The notes under the pieces: generated by a model | The model's input: only the letters and a program-made list of their open reading frames with translations | Database searches by the model: none | Told to the model about the DNA's origin: nothing | NCBI GenBank assembly: GCA_964551315.1 | Contig: CAZKCM010000011.1 | Coordinates: 1 to 64,000, forward strand | Reading direction: 5' to 3' | From: Virgifigura sp964551315 | Lineage (GTDB): Bacteria; Pseudomonadota; Alphaproteobacteria; Dongiales; Dongiaceae | Length of the DNA: 64,000 nt | Part shown: piece by piece, positions 16,128 to 24,306 of the stretch | Layout of the letters: each line of letters begins with the position of its first letter | How positions within the stretch are numbered: the stretch's first letter is position 1 | Made by a program: the position numbers and the translations under genes

Positions 16128-16913
16128 CTATCGGGCGCGCTCCCTCTCCCGGCACCGCACGGCAACGACCGTGACGTTGTCGACGGCGCCGCGCGCGAGC
16201 GCGAGGTCGGTCAGGACACGGGCGGCCTCGGCGGTCGGCGTGCGGCCAAGGGCTTCCGCGATCTCGTCGTCCGTCAGCATCTTCGTCAGCCCGTCGCTGC
16301 ACAGCAGGAAGACGTCTTCCGGCAGGACCGGGCCTTCCCGCGTCTCGAGGTCCAGCCGCTCGGCCGCGCCGACGGCCCGGGTCACGACATTGGCCTGCGG
16401 GTGATCGCGCGCTGCCTCGGGGCTCAGCAGCCCGCGATCCACGAGATCCTGCACCCGGCTGTGGTCGCGGCTGATCTGGCGCAGCCGGCCGTCGCGGAAC
16501 AGGTAGAGGCGGCTGTCGCCGACCCAGACGCAGGCAAAGCGCCGGCCAGTGATGATCAGGACAACGACCGTGCTTCCGACGATCCTGCCGGGCCCCCGGC
16601 GGGCCGCCTCGGCGAGAAGCGCCCGGTTCGCCTCCTGCAAGGCCCCCTCGACCGCGCGGAGAAAGGCCGCCGCGTCGGTCGGCGGGGGAACGCGGGCCAA
16701 CCCCTCGACGATCAGGCGGCTCGCGACATCGCCGGCGTCGTGCCCGCCCATGCCGTCTGCCACCGCCCAGAGACCGAGATCCGGCCGGTCGAGGCAGGCG
16801 TCCTCGTTCACCCGGCGCACCATCCCGACATGGCTGCAGGACGCGGAGACGAAGGCATAGGGTGAACCCGGCGGCGGGTCCGGGCCGGATGCAGTCGCGT
16901 CTCCGGCTGTCAT
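16128..16913 (-). CDS. PP2C-family serine/threonine protein phosphatase
   Basis: A 261-residue metal-dependent phosphatase. Catalytic and metal-binding motifs are in order: HVGMVRRVNEDACLD near residue 27, LWAVADGMGGHDAGDVAS near 47, WVGDSRLYLFRDG near 130, LLCSDGLTKMLTDDEI near 202 and GAVDNVTVVAVR near the end. The family removes phosphate from Ser/Thr of proteins, often opposing a Hanks-type kinase or working with type VI secretion; neither is in the window. I chose the ATG at 16913 because the longer reading adds an Arg/Pro-rich stretch outside the domain and would overlap the DUF2795 gene. Confidence 0.9.
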   Translation of the reverse strand: MTAGDATASGPDPPPGSPYAFVSASCSHVGMVRRVNEDACLDRPDLGLWAVADGMGGHDAGDVASRLIVEGLARVPPPTDAAAFLRAVEGALQEANRALLAEAARRGPGRIVGSTVVVLIITGRRFACVWVGDSRLYLFRDGRLRQISRDHSRVQDLVDRGLLSPEAARDHPQANVVTRAVGAAERLDLETREGPVLPEDVFLLCSDGLTKMLTDDEIAEALGRTPTAEAARVLTDLALARGAVDNVTVVAVRCRERERAR

Positions 16914-16944
16914 CGGGTCGGTGGGACGTCGCCCGCGCGCGGCG

Positions 16945-17289
16945 TCACGACCGCTCGGTCTTCTTGTGGCCGGACGGCTGGCCGACGCGGCTCGACGGGG
17001 CGTAGCCGGGGGCGTCGCTGGCCGGGAACGAATCCTCGGAGGCTCTCTCGACACGGTCCCCCTCGGGACGCTTGCCCAGGCGGGTCAGCGCGCCCTCGAG
17101 CGATTCGGCAACCTCCGCCACCCCGCCATAGAGCCGGTCGTCCATCTCGCCGATGATGGCGAGAATCTCCGCCGGCGCCCGGTCCGCCCGCGCGCAGCGC
17201 AGCAACTCCTCCCGGTCGGCGGGATATTTCACGTCGCGCAGATGGGTCGTGACGTCCGCCAAGGAGGGCGCATCGGTCTTGCTCCGCAT
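16945..17289 (-). CDS. DUF2795 domain protein
   Basis: A 114-residue soluble protein. The first 65 residues fit the DUF2795 pattern: SLADVTTHLRDVKYPADREE, then LLRCARADRAPAEILAIIGE and MDDRLYGGVAEVAES. The C-terminal third is polar and probably disordered, with the SFPASDAPGY motif seen in many small bacterial proteins. Its function is unknown. It starts 31 bases upstream of the PP2C gene on the same strand, so the two may be co-transcribed. Confidence 0.8.
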   Translation of the reverse strand: MRSKTDAPSLADVTTHLRDVKYPADREELLRCARADRAPAEILAIIGEMDDRLYGGVAEVAESLEGALTRLGKRPEGDRVERASEDSFPASDAPGYAPSSRVGQPSGHKKTERS

Positions 17290-17614
17290 CGTGCTTCGAC
17301 TCCCGTTCGCGGAACCGGCCGGCGCGTCAACCCAGACGCGCCCCCGGCGGTCCGTTCATAGGGAGAACGGACGCACCACCGCCGGGGTTCCGCTGCCGCG
17401 TTCCGGCATGGGGCGCCGCGGGAACCTCGGGGCGCGGCAGGCGTTGATATGCGCCGCACCCCGTTGCGACGGCGCGGAACAGAGCGTCCGGATTCGGGAG
17501 AGGAGCCGAGATCTTGCCTGCGTTGCCCGTTGGCACCCTTCTCGCCGGGTCCGGCCGGCCGCGCGCGCCGGCGCGCCCGCGCCGCAGGCCGGATCCGAGA
17601 TCGCGTCCGGGACC
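17290..17614. other. Divergent region between the DUF2795 and SLC13 genes
   Basis: The 325 bases carry open frames that extend the SLC13 frame upstream, but their Arg-rich translation resembles no domain and there is no membrane or signal segment. I see no gene here and no clear promoter. Confidence 0.4.
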
Positions 17615-19396
17615 ATGACGCCCGACCAAGCGCTCGCCTTCGCCATCGTCATCGGGATGATCGGGCTGCTGATCTGGGACCGCATCCGCTATGATCTCGT
17701 CGCGCTGGCGGCGCTCCTCGCCGCGATCGCGGGCGGCATCGTCCCGCCGCAGAACGCGTTCCGCGGCTTCGGCGACGACATCGTCATCATCGTCGGTTCG
17801 GCCCTGGTCGTCAGCGCCGCGGTCGGGCGCTCGGGCATCGCCGAGAGGCTGATCCGGCCGCTGGCGCCCCGCATGACGAGCACGGAGACGCAGATCGGCG
17901 TGCTCGTCTCAACCGTCGCCGTCCTGTCCGCCTTCATGAAGAACATCGGCACGCTCGCGATCTTCATGCCGATCGCGTTCCAGGTCGCCCGGCGCAGCAG
18001 CAAGCCGGTCTCTCGCCTTCTGATGCCGCTCTCTTTCGGCGCGCTGCTGGGCGGAATGATGACGTTGATCGGCACCTCGCCCAACATCATCGTCGCCCGC
18101 ATGCGTGCGGATATCCTGGGCGAGCCGTTCGGCATGTTCGACTTCACGCCCGTGGGGCTGGGCCTGACGATCGCCGGGATCGGCTTCCTCCTGTTCGGCT
18201 GGCGGCTGCTGCCGCGGGCCAGGAATGCCGCCGCGACGCCGGAGACGCTGTTCTCGATCGAGGACTACCAGGCGGAAGTCCGGCTGCCGCCCGAATCGCC
18301 CTTTGTCGACAAGACGGTGCGCGAGCTGGAAGCGCTCGGCGAGGGCGAAGTCACCGTCGCTGCCATCATCCGGGAGGGGTTCCGGCGATACGTGCCGGCC
18401 GGGCATTGGGTCCTGTTCGCCAATGACATCCTGGTGCTGCAGTGCGACGCCAACGCGCTGGAGCGGATCGTCGCGAACGCGAAGCTGGAGCTGCTGCATG
18501 ACGAGGAGCTGATCGCCGGCGTGGAAACGCGCGAGTCGGACCTGACGATCGTGGAGGCGGTGATCACCCCCGGGTCGTTGATGATCGGCAATTCGGTCGA
18601 GCAGATCCGCCTCCGCGATCGGTACGGCGTGAATCTTCTGGCGCTCAGCCGGCGCGGCCAGCGGATCCGCCAGCGGCTGCGGCGCGTGCGCTTCCAGGCC
18701 GGCGACCTGGTGGTGCTGCGGGTCCGTGCCGAGGAAGCGGCCGACCGGCTGGCGGCGCTCGGCTGCCTGCCGCTCGCCGAACGCAAGCTGCGGCTCGGCA
18801 AGTCGCGGCGGCCCTATCTCGCCCCGGCGATCCTTGCGGTGGCGATGGCCCTGGCGGCGACGGGGGCGGTACCGGTGGCGGTCGCCTTCTTCGGCGCGGC
18901 GGTGATGGTCGTGCTGCTGGGCGCGCTGACGCCGAAGGAGGCATACGACGCCGTCGAATGGCCGATCCTGGTGCTGCTCGGCGCGCTGATCCCGGTAAGC
19001 GACGCGCTGCGCACGACCGGCGGCACCGACCTGATCGCCGGCTGGCTGTCGGTCGCGGCCGTGGCCTTGCCGCCGGCCGGGGCCCTGGCCCTGATGCTGA
19101 CCGCGGCCATGGCAGTGACGCCGTTCCTGAACAACGCGGCCACCGTGCTGGTGATGGCGCCGATCGGCGCGAGCCTGGCCGCCCGGCTGGACCTCAGTCC
19201 CGACCCCTTCCTGATGGCGGTGGCGGTCGGCGCGGCCTGCGACTTTCTGACCCCGATCGGGCACCAGTGCAACACGCTGGTCATGGGTCCGGGCGGCTAC
19301 CGTTTCTCCGATTACTGGCGCCTTGGCCTGCCGCTGTCGCTGATCGTGATCGTCCTCGGCACGCTGCTGATCGAGTGGTTCTGGCCGCTGCGCTGA
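17615..19396 (+). CDS. SLC13-family permease with two RCK (TrkA-C) domains
   Basis: A 593-residue membrane transporter. About five helices lie in the first 200 residues, including the ion-site hairpin FMKNIGTLAIFMPIAFQVAR and MMTLIGTSPNIIVARM. Two soluble TrkA-C domains cover about residues 215-300 and 305-385, and a second membrane half carries the matching MAVTPFLNNAATVLVMAPIG and CDFLTPIGHQCNTLVMGPGG. This is the divalent anion:sodium symporter layout (dicarboxylates, sulfate). The regulatory insert is usual in bacterial members. The ATG at 17615 precedes the first helix; its ribosome binding site is weak. It is monocistronic by spacing. Confidence 0.92.
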   Translation: MTPDQALAFAIVIGMIGLLIWDRIRYDLVALAALLAAIAGGIVPPQNAFRGFGDDIVIIVGSALVVSAAVGRSGIAERLIRPLAPRMTSTETQIGVLVSTVAVLSAFMKNIGTLAIFMPIAFQVARRSSKPVSRLLMPLSFGALLGGMMTLIGTSPNIIVARMRADILGEPFGMFDFTPVGLGLTIAGIGFLLFGWRLLPRARNAAATPETLFSIEDYQAEVRLPPESPFVDKTVRELEALGEGEVTVAAIIREGFRRYVPAGHWVLFANDILVLQCDANALERIVANAKLELLHDEELIAGVETRESDLTIVEAVITPGSLMIGNSVEQIRLRDRYGVNLLALSRRGQRIRQRLRRVRFQAGDLVVLRVRAEEAADRLAALGCLPLAERKLRLGKSRRPYLAPAILAVAMALAATGAVPVAVAFFGAAVMVVLLGALTPKEAYDAVEWPILVLLGALIPVSDALRTTGGTDLIAGWLSVAAVALPPAGALALMLTAAMAVTPFLNNAATVLVMAPIGASLAARLDLSPDPFLMAVAVGAACDFLTPIGHQCNTLVMGPGGYRFSDYWRLGLPLSLIVIVLGTLLIEWFWPLR

Positions 19397-19613
19397 GGAG
19401 GCGGGGGGCATCCGCTTTTCCGCGCGACGCTCGCCCTCATCAAGTGACTTTCGGACCAGGAGGCGGAGTTCACGGACCAATGCATTAGCACTGTCGCCCG
19501 CGGGGTGCCACGCGCCGACAATTCTGTTAGGGTCACCGGGGCAGAGCGATCCTGTCGCCGAAGTCCCCGTATACGGGATGCAACCTGCCGAATACCCAGG
19601 GGGGTGCGAACAG

Positions 19614-20126
19614 ATGCGTTGCGAGTCGGCATCCGTCATCTTTCCGAACGACCAGGCAACGATTCGGCGATTCTTCGGTCCGCCGGTACCGGAAGACGGC
19701 GATGACCCGGAGGACGCCCCGGACGCCGGATCGGCGCCAAAAACCACGCAACCGCCCAGCATTCTGATCGTCGAGGACGAAGGGCTGGTCGCCCTCAGCA
19801 TCTCTCAGACGCTGTCGGACGCCGGATACGGCGTCGTCGGGATTGCCGCGTCCGCCGATGCCGCCCTGCGCGCCGCCGAGAGCCATCCCCCCGATCTGGT
19901 CCTCATGGACATCGCGCTGCGCGGCCGCAAGGATGGGATCGAGGCGGCGCAGATGCTCCGGAACCGGCACCGGCACGATCTCAGGATTCTGTTCGTCACC
20001 GCACACGGCGATCCACAGACCCGGTCGCGTGCGCAGAGCGTCGATCCCGCCGGGTTCCTCATCAAGCCATACGACAGCGCGCAACTCCTTAAGGCCGTCA
20101 GACAGGCGCTCGCGGATCGCCGGTAG
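19614..20126 (+). CDS. Stand-alone response regulator receiver protein
   Basis: A 170-residue protein with a polar N-terminal 50 residues and one receiver domain. Receiver landmarks are ILIVEDEGLVALSISQTLSD (acidic pocket Glu-Asp), the phospho-accepting Asp in DLVLMDIALRG, the switch Thr in LFVTAHGD and the Lys in FLIKPYDSA. There is no output domain, so it probably acts by protein contact, as CheY- or Spo0F-like regulators do. No histidine kinase gene is adjacent. The start at 19614 has a GGGGGG ribosome binding site; an ATG at 19578 would add 12 residues. Confidence 0.88.
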   Translation: MRCESASVIFPNDQATIRRFFGPPVPEDGDDPEDAPDAGSAPKTTQPPSILIVEDEGLVALSISQTLSDAGYGVVGIAASADAALRAAESHPPDLVLMDIALRGRKDGIEAAQMLRNRHRHDLRILFVTAHGDPQTRSRAQSVDPAGFLIKPYDSAQLLKAVRQALADRR

Positions 20127-20289
20127 TACCCGCCGGGCCTGTGCCGAACGGGCCGGAGGAATGACCGTCCCCGTTTCCGCCGTCGGCCGCGCCCCGGATC
20201 GATGGCGAAGCGCTTGGAACCGCAGCGCGCGGTCCCGTGTTGGACCGACCGTCGAGTCCGATCCCGAGCGATAGAGAGAGGATCCGTCC

Positions 20290-20754
20290 ATGGCCCTGGA
20301 ACTGTTCAGCCCCGCCTTCATGCCGGGGGAGGAAATCCCGAAGCGGTACACCTGCGACGGCGAGAATCTTTCGCCGCCCCTGAATTGGCGCGGGGCGCCC
20401 GCGAACACCCGCAGCTTCGTCCTCGTCTGCCACGATCCCGATGCGCCGTCGGGCCTGTTCCACCACTGGGCCGCCTACGACATTCCGCGGGAATGGACGG
20501 GGCTCGTGGAAGGACATGGGCCGGAAACGCTGGCCGACGGCTTCCGGCAGGCGATCAACGACTTCGGCCGCCCCGGCTATAGCGGCCCCTGCCCACCGCG
20601 CGGGCACGGGCTGCACCACTATCACTTCCGCCTGATGGCCTTGCAGACGTCGCATCTCGACGTCGCGCCTTCCGCCCGCTGCGTCGAAGTGGAGCGCATG
20701 GCCGAGCCGGAGATCCTCGAGGAGGCCGAGCTTGTCGGCGTTTACTCGCGCTGA
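20290..20754 (+). CDS. YbhB/YbcL family PEBP-like protein
   Basis: A 154-residue phosphatidylethanolamine-binding-protein fold. The anion-pocket motifs are present: YTCDGENLSPPLNW near residue 20, CHDPDAPSGLFHHWAAYDIP near 50, and YSGPCPPRGHGLHHYHFRL near 98. Bacterial members are cytoplasmic or periplasmic and of poorly known function; no signal peptide is seen. It starts 163 bases after the response regulator gene and converges on mtgA. Confidence 0.93.
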   Translation: MALELFSPAFMPGEEIPKRYTCDGENLSPPLNWRGAPANTRSFVLVCHDPDAPSGLFHHWAAYDIPREWTGLVEGHGPETLADGFRQAINDFGRPGYSGPCPPRGHGLHHYHFRLMALQTSHLDVAPSARCVEVERMAEPEILEEAELVGVYSR

Positions 20755-20784
20755 TCGGCGGCCCGCCGAAGACGGGCGAGGTCA

Positions 20785-21492
20785 TCAGCCGCAGGGGCCG
20801 CCCTCGGGCGCGGGCAAGAGCCGCATTCGCGCCTGAATCGTCGCCGCCCGGCTTGCGACGTAGCCTGTCGGCCGGCCCGCCGACCAGCGCCGCGGGCTGG
20901 GGAGAACGGCGGCAAGGAGCGCGGCCTCGCGGCGCGAGAGCGCGTCGGCCGACTTGCCGAAATGGGCCCGGGCGGCGGCCTCGGCCCCGTAGATTCCGGG
21001 GCCCCACTCGACGACGTTGAGATAGGTCTCGAGGATGCGCCGCTTGGTCCAGAGCAGCTCGAGCAGCACGGTGAAGTAGGCCTCGAATCCCTTGCGGACA
21101 TAGCTCCGCGCCGGCCAGAGGAACAGGTTCTTTGCGGTCTGCATGGTGATCGTGCTGGCGCCGCGGAGCGGCCCGCCCTGGAGGTTCTCCGCAAGGGCGC
21201 TCTCGATCGCGTCCCAATCGAAGCCGTAATGCTTGCAGAAGCGCGAATCCTCCGACGCCATGACCGCGCGGATAAGATGCGGCGAAATCTCATCGTAGGA
21301 CCGCCACTGCTTGGCGATGCCCTCGCCCTCGAGCAGACGGATGACCATCAGCGGCGTGACCGGGGGCGGCACGACGCGGTAGAGCAGGACCGAACCCAGC
21401 GACAGGACGAGGAAGCCGGCGAGGACAAGGAAGAGAAAGCGTCGAATTTTGCGGAGGAACTTCACCAGCCTTGCCCTCGCGGCGACGGACAC
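20785..21492 (-). CDS. mtgA: Monofunctional biosynthetic peptidoglycan transglycosylase
   Basis: A 235-residue GT51 enzyme that polymerises lipid II into glycan strands at the inner membrane. A single N-terminal anchor covers about residues 17-40. The transglycosylase motifs follow: VMASEDSRFCKHYGFDWDAI (catalytic Glu) near residue 77, RGASTITMQTAKNLFLWP near 109, RKGFEAYFTVLLE near 133, and the second Glu region TKRRILETYLNVVEWGPGIYG near 150. There is no penicillin-binding domain, which distinguishes it from the PBP1A encoded at 40851-42899. The length is standard. It diverges from mmcB. Confidence 0.95.
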   Translation of the reverse strand: MSVAARARLVKFLRKIRRFLFLVLAGFLVLSLGSVLLYRVVPPPVTPLMVIRLLEGEGIAKQWRSYDEISPHLIRAVMASEDSRFCKHYGFDWDAIESALAENLQGGPLRGASTITMQTAKNLFLWPARSYVRKGFEAYFTVLLELLWTKRRILETYLNVVEWGPGIYGAEAAARAHFGKSADALSRREAALLAAVLPSPRRWSAGRPTGYVASRAATIQARMRLLPAPEGGPCG

Positions 21493-21589
21493 GCGGCGCG
21501 CGGCGCCAATCTACGCGGCAATGGAGGACAAATCCAGACGGCGGGGTGCTTGCCGAGTCATCGCCCCGGTGATAGACAGCGCGGCGCCG

Positions 21590-22063
21590 ATGCCGACGAG
21601 CCCAACCACGCCGGACACGACCGACGCTTCGTCCTGCCTCGCCGCCGAGCTTGCCGATCGGCTTGCGCGGGGCGTCTGTCGCGCGCTGACGGAACTCGGA
21701 TACGGCGTGCTGACGGAGTTTGCGCTGGCGTCCGGTCGGCGCGTCGACGTGATCGGCGTCGACGCGCGGGGCGGGATGGTCATCGTCGAGATCAAGACCT
21801 CCGTCGCCGATTTTCGCTGCGACCGGAAGTGGCCGGAGTATCTGGAATTCTGCGACCTCTTCTACTTCGCCGTGCCGGCGGAGTTTCCGAGGGACCTGCT
21901 GCCGGACACCTGCGGGCTGATGGTGGCGGACGCCTATGGCGCCGAGATCATCCGTCCGGCGCCGGTCCTGGCGATGAACGGCAGCCGGCGGCGCGCCCAG
22001 ACCTTGCGGATCGCGCGCACGGCGAGTCAGCGCCTGCGGCGCCTCATCGACCCGCCGCTTTGA
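21590..22063 (+). CDS. mmcB: MmcB-family DNA repair protein
   Basis: A 157-residue PD-(D/E)XK-fold protein. The core shows DVIGVDARGGMVIVEIKTSV near residue 70, which holds the Asp and the E-x-K nuclease residues. It is followed by DFRCDRKWPEYLEFCDLFYF and the C-terminal RRRAQTLRIARTASQRLRRL. In Caulobacter, MmcB belongs to the mitomycin C damage response. It is narrowly alphaproteobacterial, which supports the taxonomic call. The start is uncertain: the ATG at 21590 gives the usual length, and an ATG at 21521 would add 23 residues overlapping the divergent mtgA leader. Confidence 0.85.
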   Translation: MPTSPTTPDTTDASSCLAAELADRLARGVCRALTELGYGVLTEFALASGRRVDVIGVDARGGMVIVEIKTSVADFRCDRKWPEYLEFCDLFYFAVPAEFPRDLLPDTCGLMVADAYGAEIIRPAPVLAMNGSRRRAQTLRIARTASQRLRRLIDPPL

Positions 22064-22107
22064 CGCCCCGGCGCCCCTCTTGACGGTCCGACGACCGGCG
22101 CGGAACG

Positions 22108-22851
22108 TCAGGTCTGCAGGAAAGTGCGCGACGTGCCGTCGAGCACGACGCAGGTCAGCCGGTCGGAGGCGAACGCGCCCGTGTCGATCCCGATCCGGTT
22201 CGGGCGGTTCTCCGGCGAGGCCGAGATGCTGTGGCCGTGCACGACGACGCGGCCGTGATCGGCGGTCGAGGTCAGGAACTCCCGGCGGATCCACAGCAGG
22301 TCCTCCGGACTCTGGCTCTCGATGGGCACGCCGGGCCGGATTCCGGCATGAACGAAGAGATAGTCGCCCTCGACATGGGTGAGCTTGAGCCCGTGCAGGA
22401 AGTCCAGGTGCCGCGGCGGCAAGCGGCGCAGCAGCTCTTCCTGCAGCATCGCCATCGGGTCCCTGCCGCGCGGCGGCCGGACGTTCGGATCGATCCCGTA
22501 GCTGGCGACGGTCGCCTCGCCGCCGTAGAACAGCCAGGCCGGCCCGCCGCTGGTGTCATGGAGGAAGCGCAACAGGCTTTCCTCGTGATTGCCCATGAGA
22601 TGCACCGATTCGAACCCCGGCAGCGGCCGGTCGAGCAGCAGGTCGATCACCTGCGGCGACGCGCTGCCGCGATCGATGTAGTCGCCGAGATAGACGACGA
22701 CTCGCCGATCGGCAGGCCGCGCCGCAGCGTCCGCGAGGATCTTGCCGTGGAGCGCCTCCAGCAGATCCACACGACCGTGGATGTCGCCGATGGCGTAGAC
22801 GCAGCTGCCCGGTGGCACGGACGGGGTGCGCTTCTGCGTGCTTTCGGACAT
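22108..22851 (-). CDS. PPP-family serine/threonine protein phosphatase (metallophosphoesterase)
   Basis: A 247-residue calcineurin-like phosphatase. All metal and phosphate motifs are visible: YAIGDIHGRVDLL near residue 20, VVYLGDYIDRGSAS near 53, HLMGNHEESLLR near 83, LFVHAGIRPGVP near 165 and VVVHGHSISA near 203. These proteins resemble phage lambda PP and the PrpA/PrpE family and act on phosphoproteins or dinucleoside polyphosphates. I used the ATG at 22851; a GTG at 22881 is also possible. It is the second protein phosphatase gene in the window, unrelated in fold to the PP2C enzyme. Confidence 0.92.
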   Translation of the reverse strand: MSESTQKRTPSVPPGSCVYAIGDIHGRVDLLEALHGKILADAAARPADRRVVVYLGDYIDRGSASPQVIDLLLDRPLPGFESVHLMGNHEESLLRFLHDTSGGPAWLFYGGEATVASYGIDPNVRPPRGRDPMAMLQEELLRRLPPRHLDFLHGLKLTHVEGDYLFVHAGIRPGVPIESQSPEDLLWIRREFLTSTADHGRVVVHGHSISASPENRPNRIGIDTGAFASDRLTCVVLDGTSRTFLQT

Positions 22852-23008
22852 GGCCCGCGACTTTGTCGACAAACGAATCACGCTTTAGATAGAGCCGAAG
22901 AACGCCTAACGTAATCTTATCGTCCCCGACCCCACCGCCCCGCTTGGTTCGCGCCGCGCCGATCCCGGGGCTTCGGACGGGTCCCTCGATCCGACCCGCA
23001 CCCCGGAA

Positions 23009-23200
23009 TCACCCGCATCGAGGAGCTGGACGTGCCGGCACGAGGAGCGCCTGGGCCCTTCCGCGCTGAAGGCGGCGGCCCCTTGCCGGATTCGTCTCGC
23101 GCGCCTTCGGCACGATGGCATCGTAGAGCGGGCGACCTTCGGCCCTGTCGTCTTCGCCGATGAAGATCCTGAGCGGGACCGCGCGCTTCGGGATCTGCAT
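23009..23200 (-). pseudogene. Remnant of a DUF190 gene directly behind crcB
   Basis: The frame starts with an ATG 6 bases after the crcB stop. Its first 35 codons are a typical DUF190 beginning: PLRIFIGEDDRAEGRPLYDA and then IVPKARE. After that the translation turns into Arg/Pro/Ala-rich sequence and stops at 63 codons, while DUF190 proteins need about 100-110. The other two frames do not recover the missing part (the glycine loop and the VVIEIVD-like strand). DUF190 genes are often paired with crcB in fluoride efflux operons, so I read this as a decayed partner rather than a chance frame. Confidence 0.65.
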
Positions 23201-23206
23201 CGCCGC

Positions 23207-23593
23207 CTACCGGTTCACGGTTACGCCGATCACATGGCCGAGCCACACGCCGATCAGGCACAAGAGAACGGAGCCGGCGATGTTGGCGCACGCCCGGAAC
23301 CAGTCTCCGTCCTGGACAAGGTTCAGCGTCTGCAGGCTGAAGGAGGAGAAGGTCGTGAACCCGCCGAAGACGCCAATCATGAAGAACTGGCGCGCCGTCG
23401 GTCCGAGGAACCATCGGCCGTCAGGACCGGTCAGCGCCGCAAACAGGCCGATCAGCAACGAGCCGAGGACGTTCACGAGCAAGGTTCCCCAGGGGAACGT
23501 CTCGCCGAAATGGCGCGCGATCAGGACCGAGCACCAGTGGCGTCCCACGCCGCCGAGCGCGCTTCCGACCGCGATGCCGAGATAGGAGAGCAT
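23207..23593 (-). CDS. crcB: CrcB/Fluc fluoride ion channel
   Basis: A 128-residue four-helix membrane protein that exports fluoride as a dual-topology dimer. Signature elements are GSALGGVGRHW near residue 10, the pore Asn region WGTLLVNVLGSLLIGLFAAL near 35, and the phenylalanine-box motif GGFTTFSSFSLQT near 75. The length is normal. The gene runs toward the DUF190 remnant. No fluoride riboswitch could be recognised in the short leader. The organism appears to rely on this channel alone in this locus. Confidence 0.95.
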   Translation of the reverse strand: MLSYLGIAVGSALGGVGRHWCSVLIARHFGETFPWGTLLVNVLGSLLIGLFAALTGPDGRWFLGPTARQFFMIGVFGGFTTFSSFSLQTLNLVQDGDWFRACANIAGSVLLCLIGVWLGHVIGVTVNR

Positions 23594-23649
23594 GGCGTGT
23601 TATGACCGGAAACGCCGCGCAGGGGAAGGCGGGCGCGGGCCGGCCGGGG

Positions 23650-24261
23650 CTATCCGCGCGGAGCGTATTTGTTGAGGATGCGCTGCAAGGTGCGCCGGTG
23701 CATCCGCAGCCGCCGGGCGGTTTCGGACACGTTCCGGTCGCATTGCTCGAACACGCGCTGGATGTGCTCCCAGCGGACGCGGTCCGCCGTCATCGGCTGC
23801 TCCGGCGGCGGCGGCAGCTTGTCCTGAACCGTGAGCAACGCCGCCTCGATCGCGTCGGCATCGGCTGGCTTTGGCAGGTAATCCACCGCGCCGGACTTCA
23901 CCGCCGCGACCGCAGTGGCGATGTTGCCGTAGCCGGTCAACACGATGATGCGGGCGTCGGCGCGAACCTCGCGCAGGACGGTCACGACCTCGAGCCCGCT
24001 GCCGTCGCCGAGCCGCAGATCGACCACGGCGAAGGCAGGTGGATTCTCCTCCGCGGCCTCGATCCCGGCGGCGACGCTGTCGGCCGTCGAAACGGTGAAG
24101 CCGCGCCGCTCCATCGCCACGGCGAGCCGCTGGCGAAACGGCGCATCGTCATCGACGATCAGCAGCGTCCGCTCGCCGGCTTCCTCGGGCGCGGCGTCGC
24201 CGGACGTCGTCGAAGGCGCGCCCGTTCCCGGTGATGGCCGTGGTTCCTGCTTCATCGACAT
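23650..24261 (-). CDS. regA: Redox response regulator of the ActR/PrrA/RegA family
   Basis: A 203-residue response regulator. The receiver domain spans about residues 30-145: LLIVDDDAPFRQRLAVAMER, phospho-accepting Asp in AFAVVDLRLGDGSG, Thr in IIVLTGYGNIATAVAAVKSG, and Lys in DYLPKPADAD. A proline linker (LPPPPEQP) leads to the Fis-type helix-turn-helix at the C-terminus (SETARRLRMHRRTLQRILNK). This sequence is nearly invariant in the family and is the basis for the name. RegA controls photosynthesis, respiration, carbon and nitrogen fixation genes in response to redox state. It lies 45 bases downstream of the regB gene. Confidence 0.94.
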   Translation of the reverse strand: MSMKQEPRPSPGTGAPSTTSGDAAPEEAGERTLLIVDDDAPFRQRLAVAMERRGFTVSTADSVAAGIEAAEENPPAFAVVDLRLGDGSGLEVVTVLREVRADARIIVLTGYGNIATAVAAVKSGAVDYLPKPADADAIEAALLTVQDKLPPPPEQPMTADRVRWEHIQRVFEQCDRNVSETARRLRMHRRTLQRILNKYAPRG

Positions 24262-24306
24262 CGTGCTTCCGTCCCGCTACGCGTTCTCCGTAGTCTACGC
24301 ATCAGT

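Noticed and set aside
23594..23649. Fluoride riboswitch upstream of crcB
   Set aside because: Only about 56 bases separate crcB from regA, and they do not contain the pseudoknot consensus.
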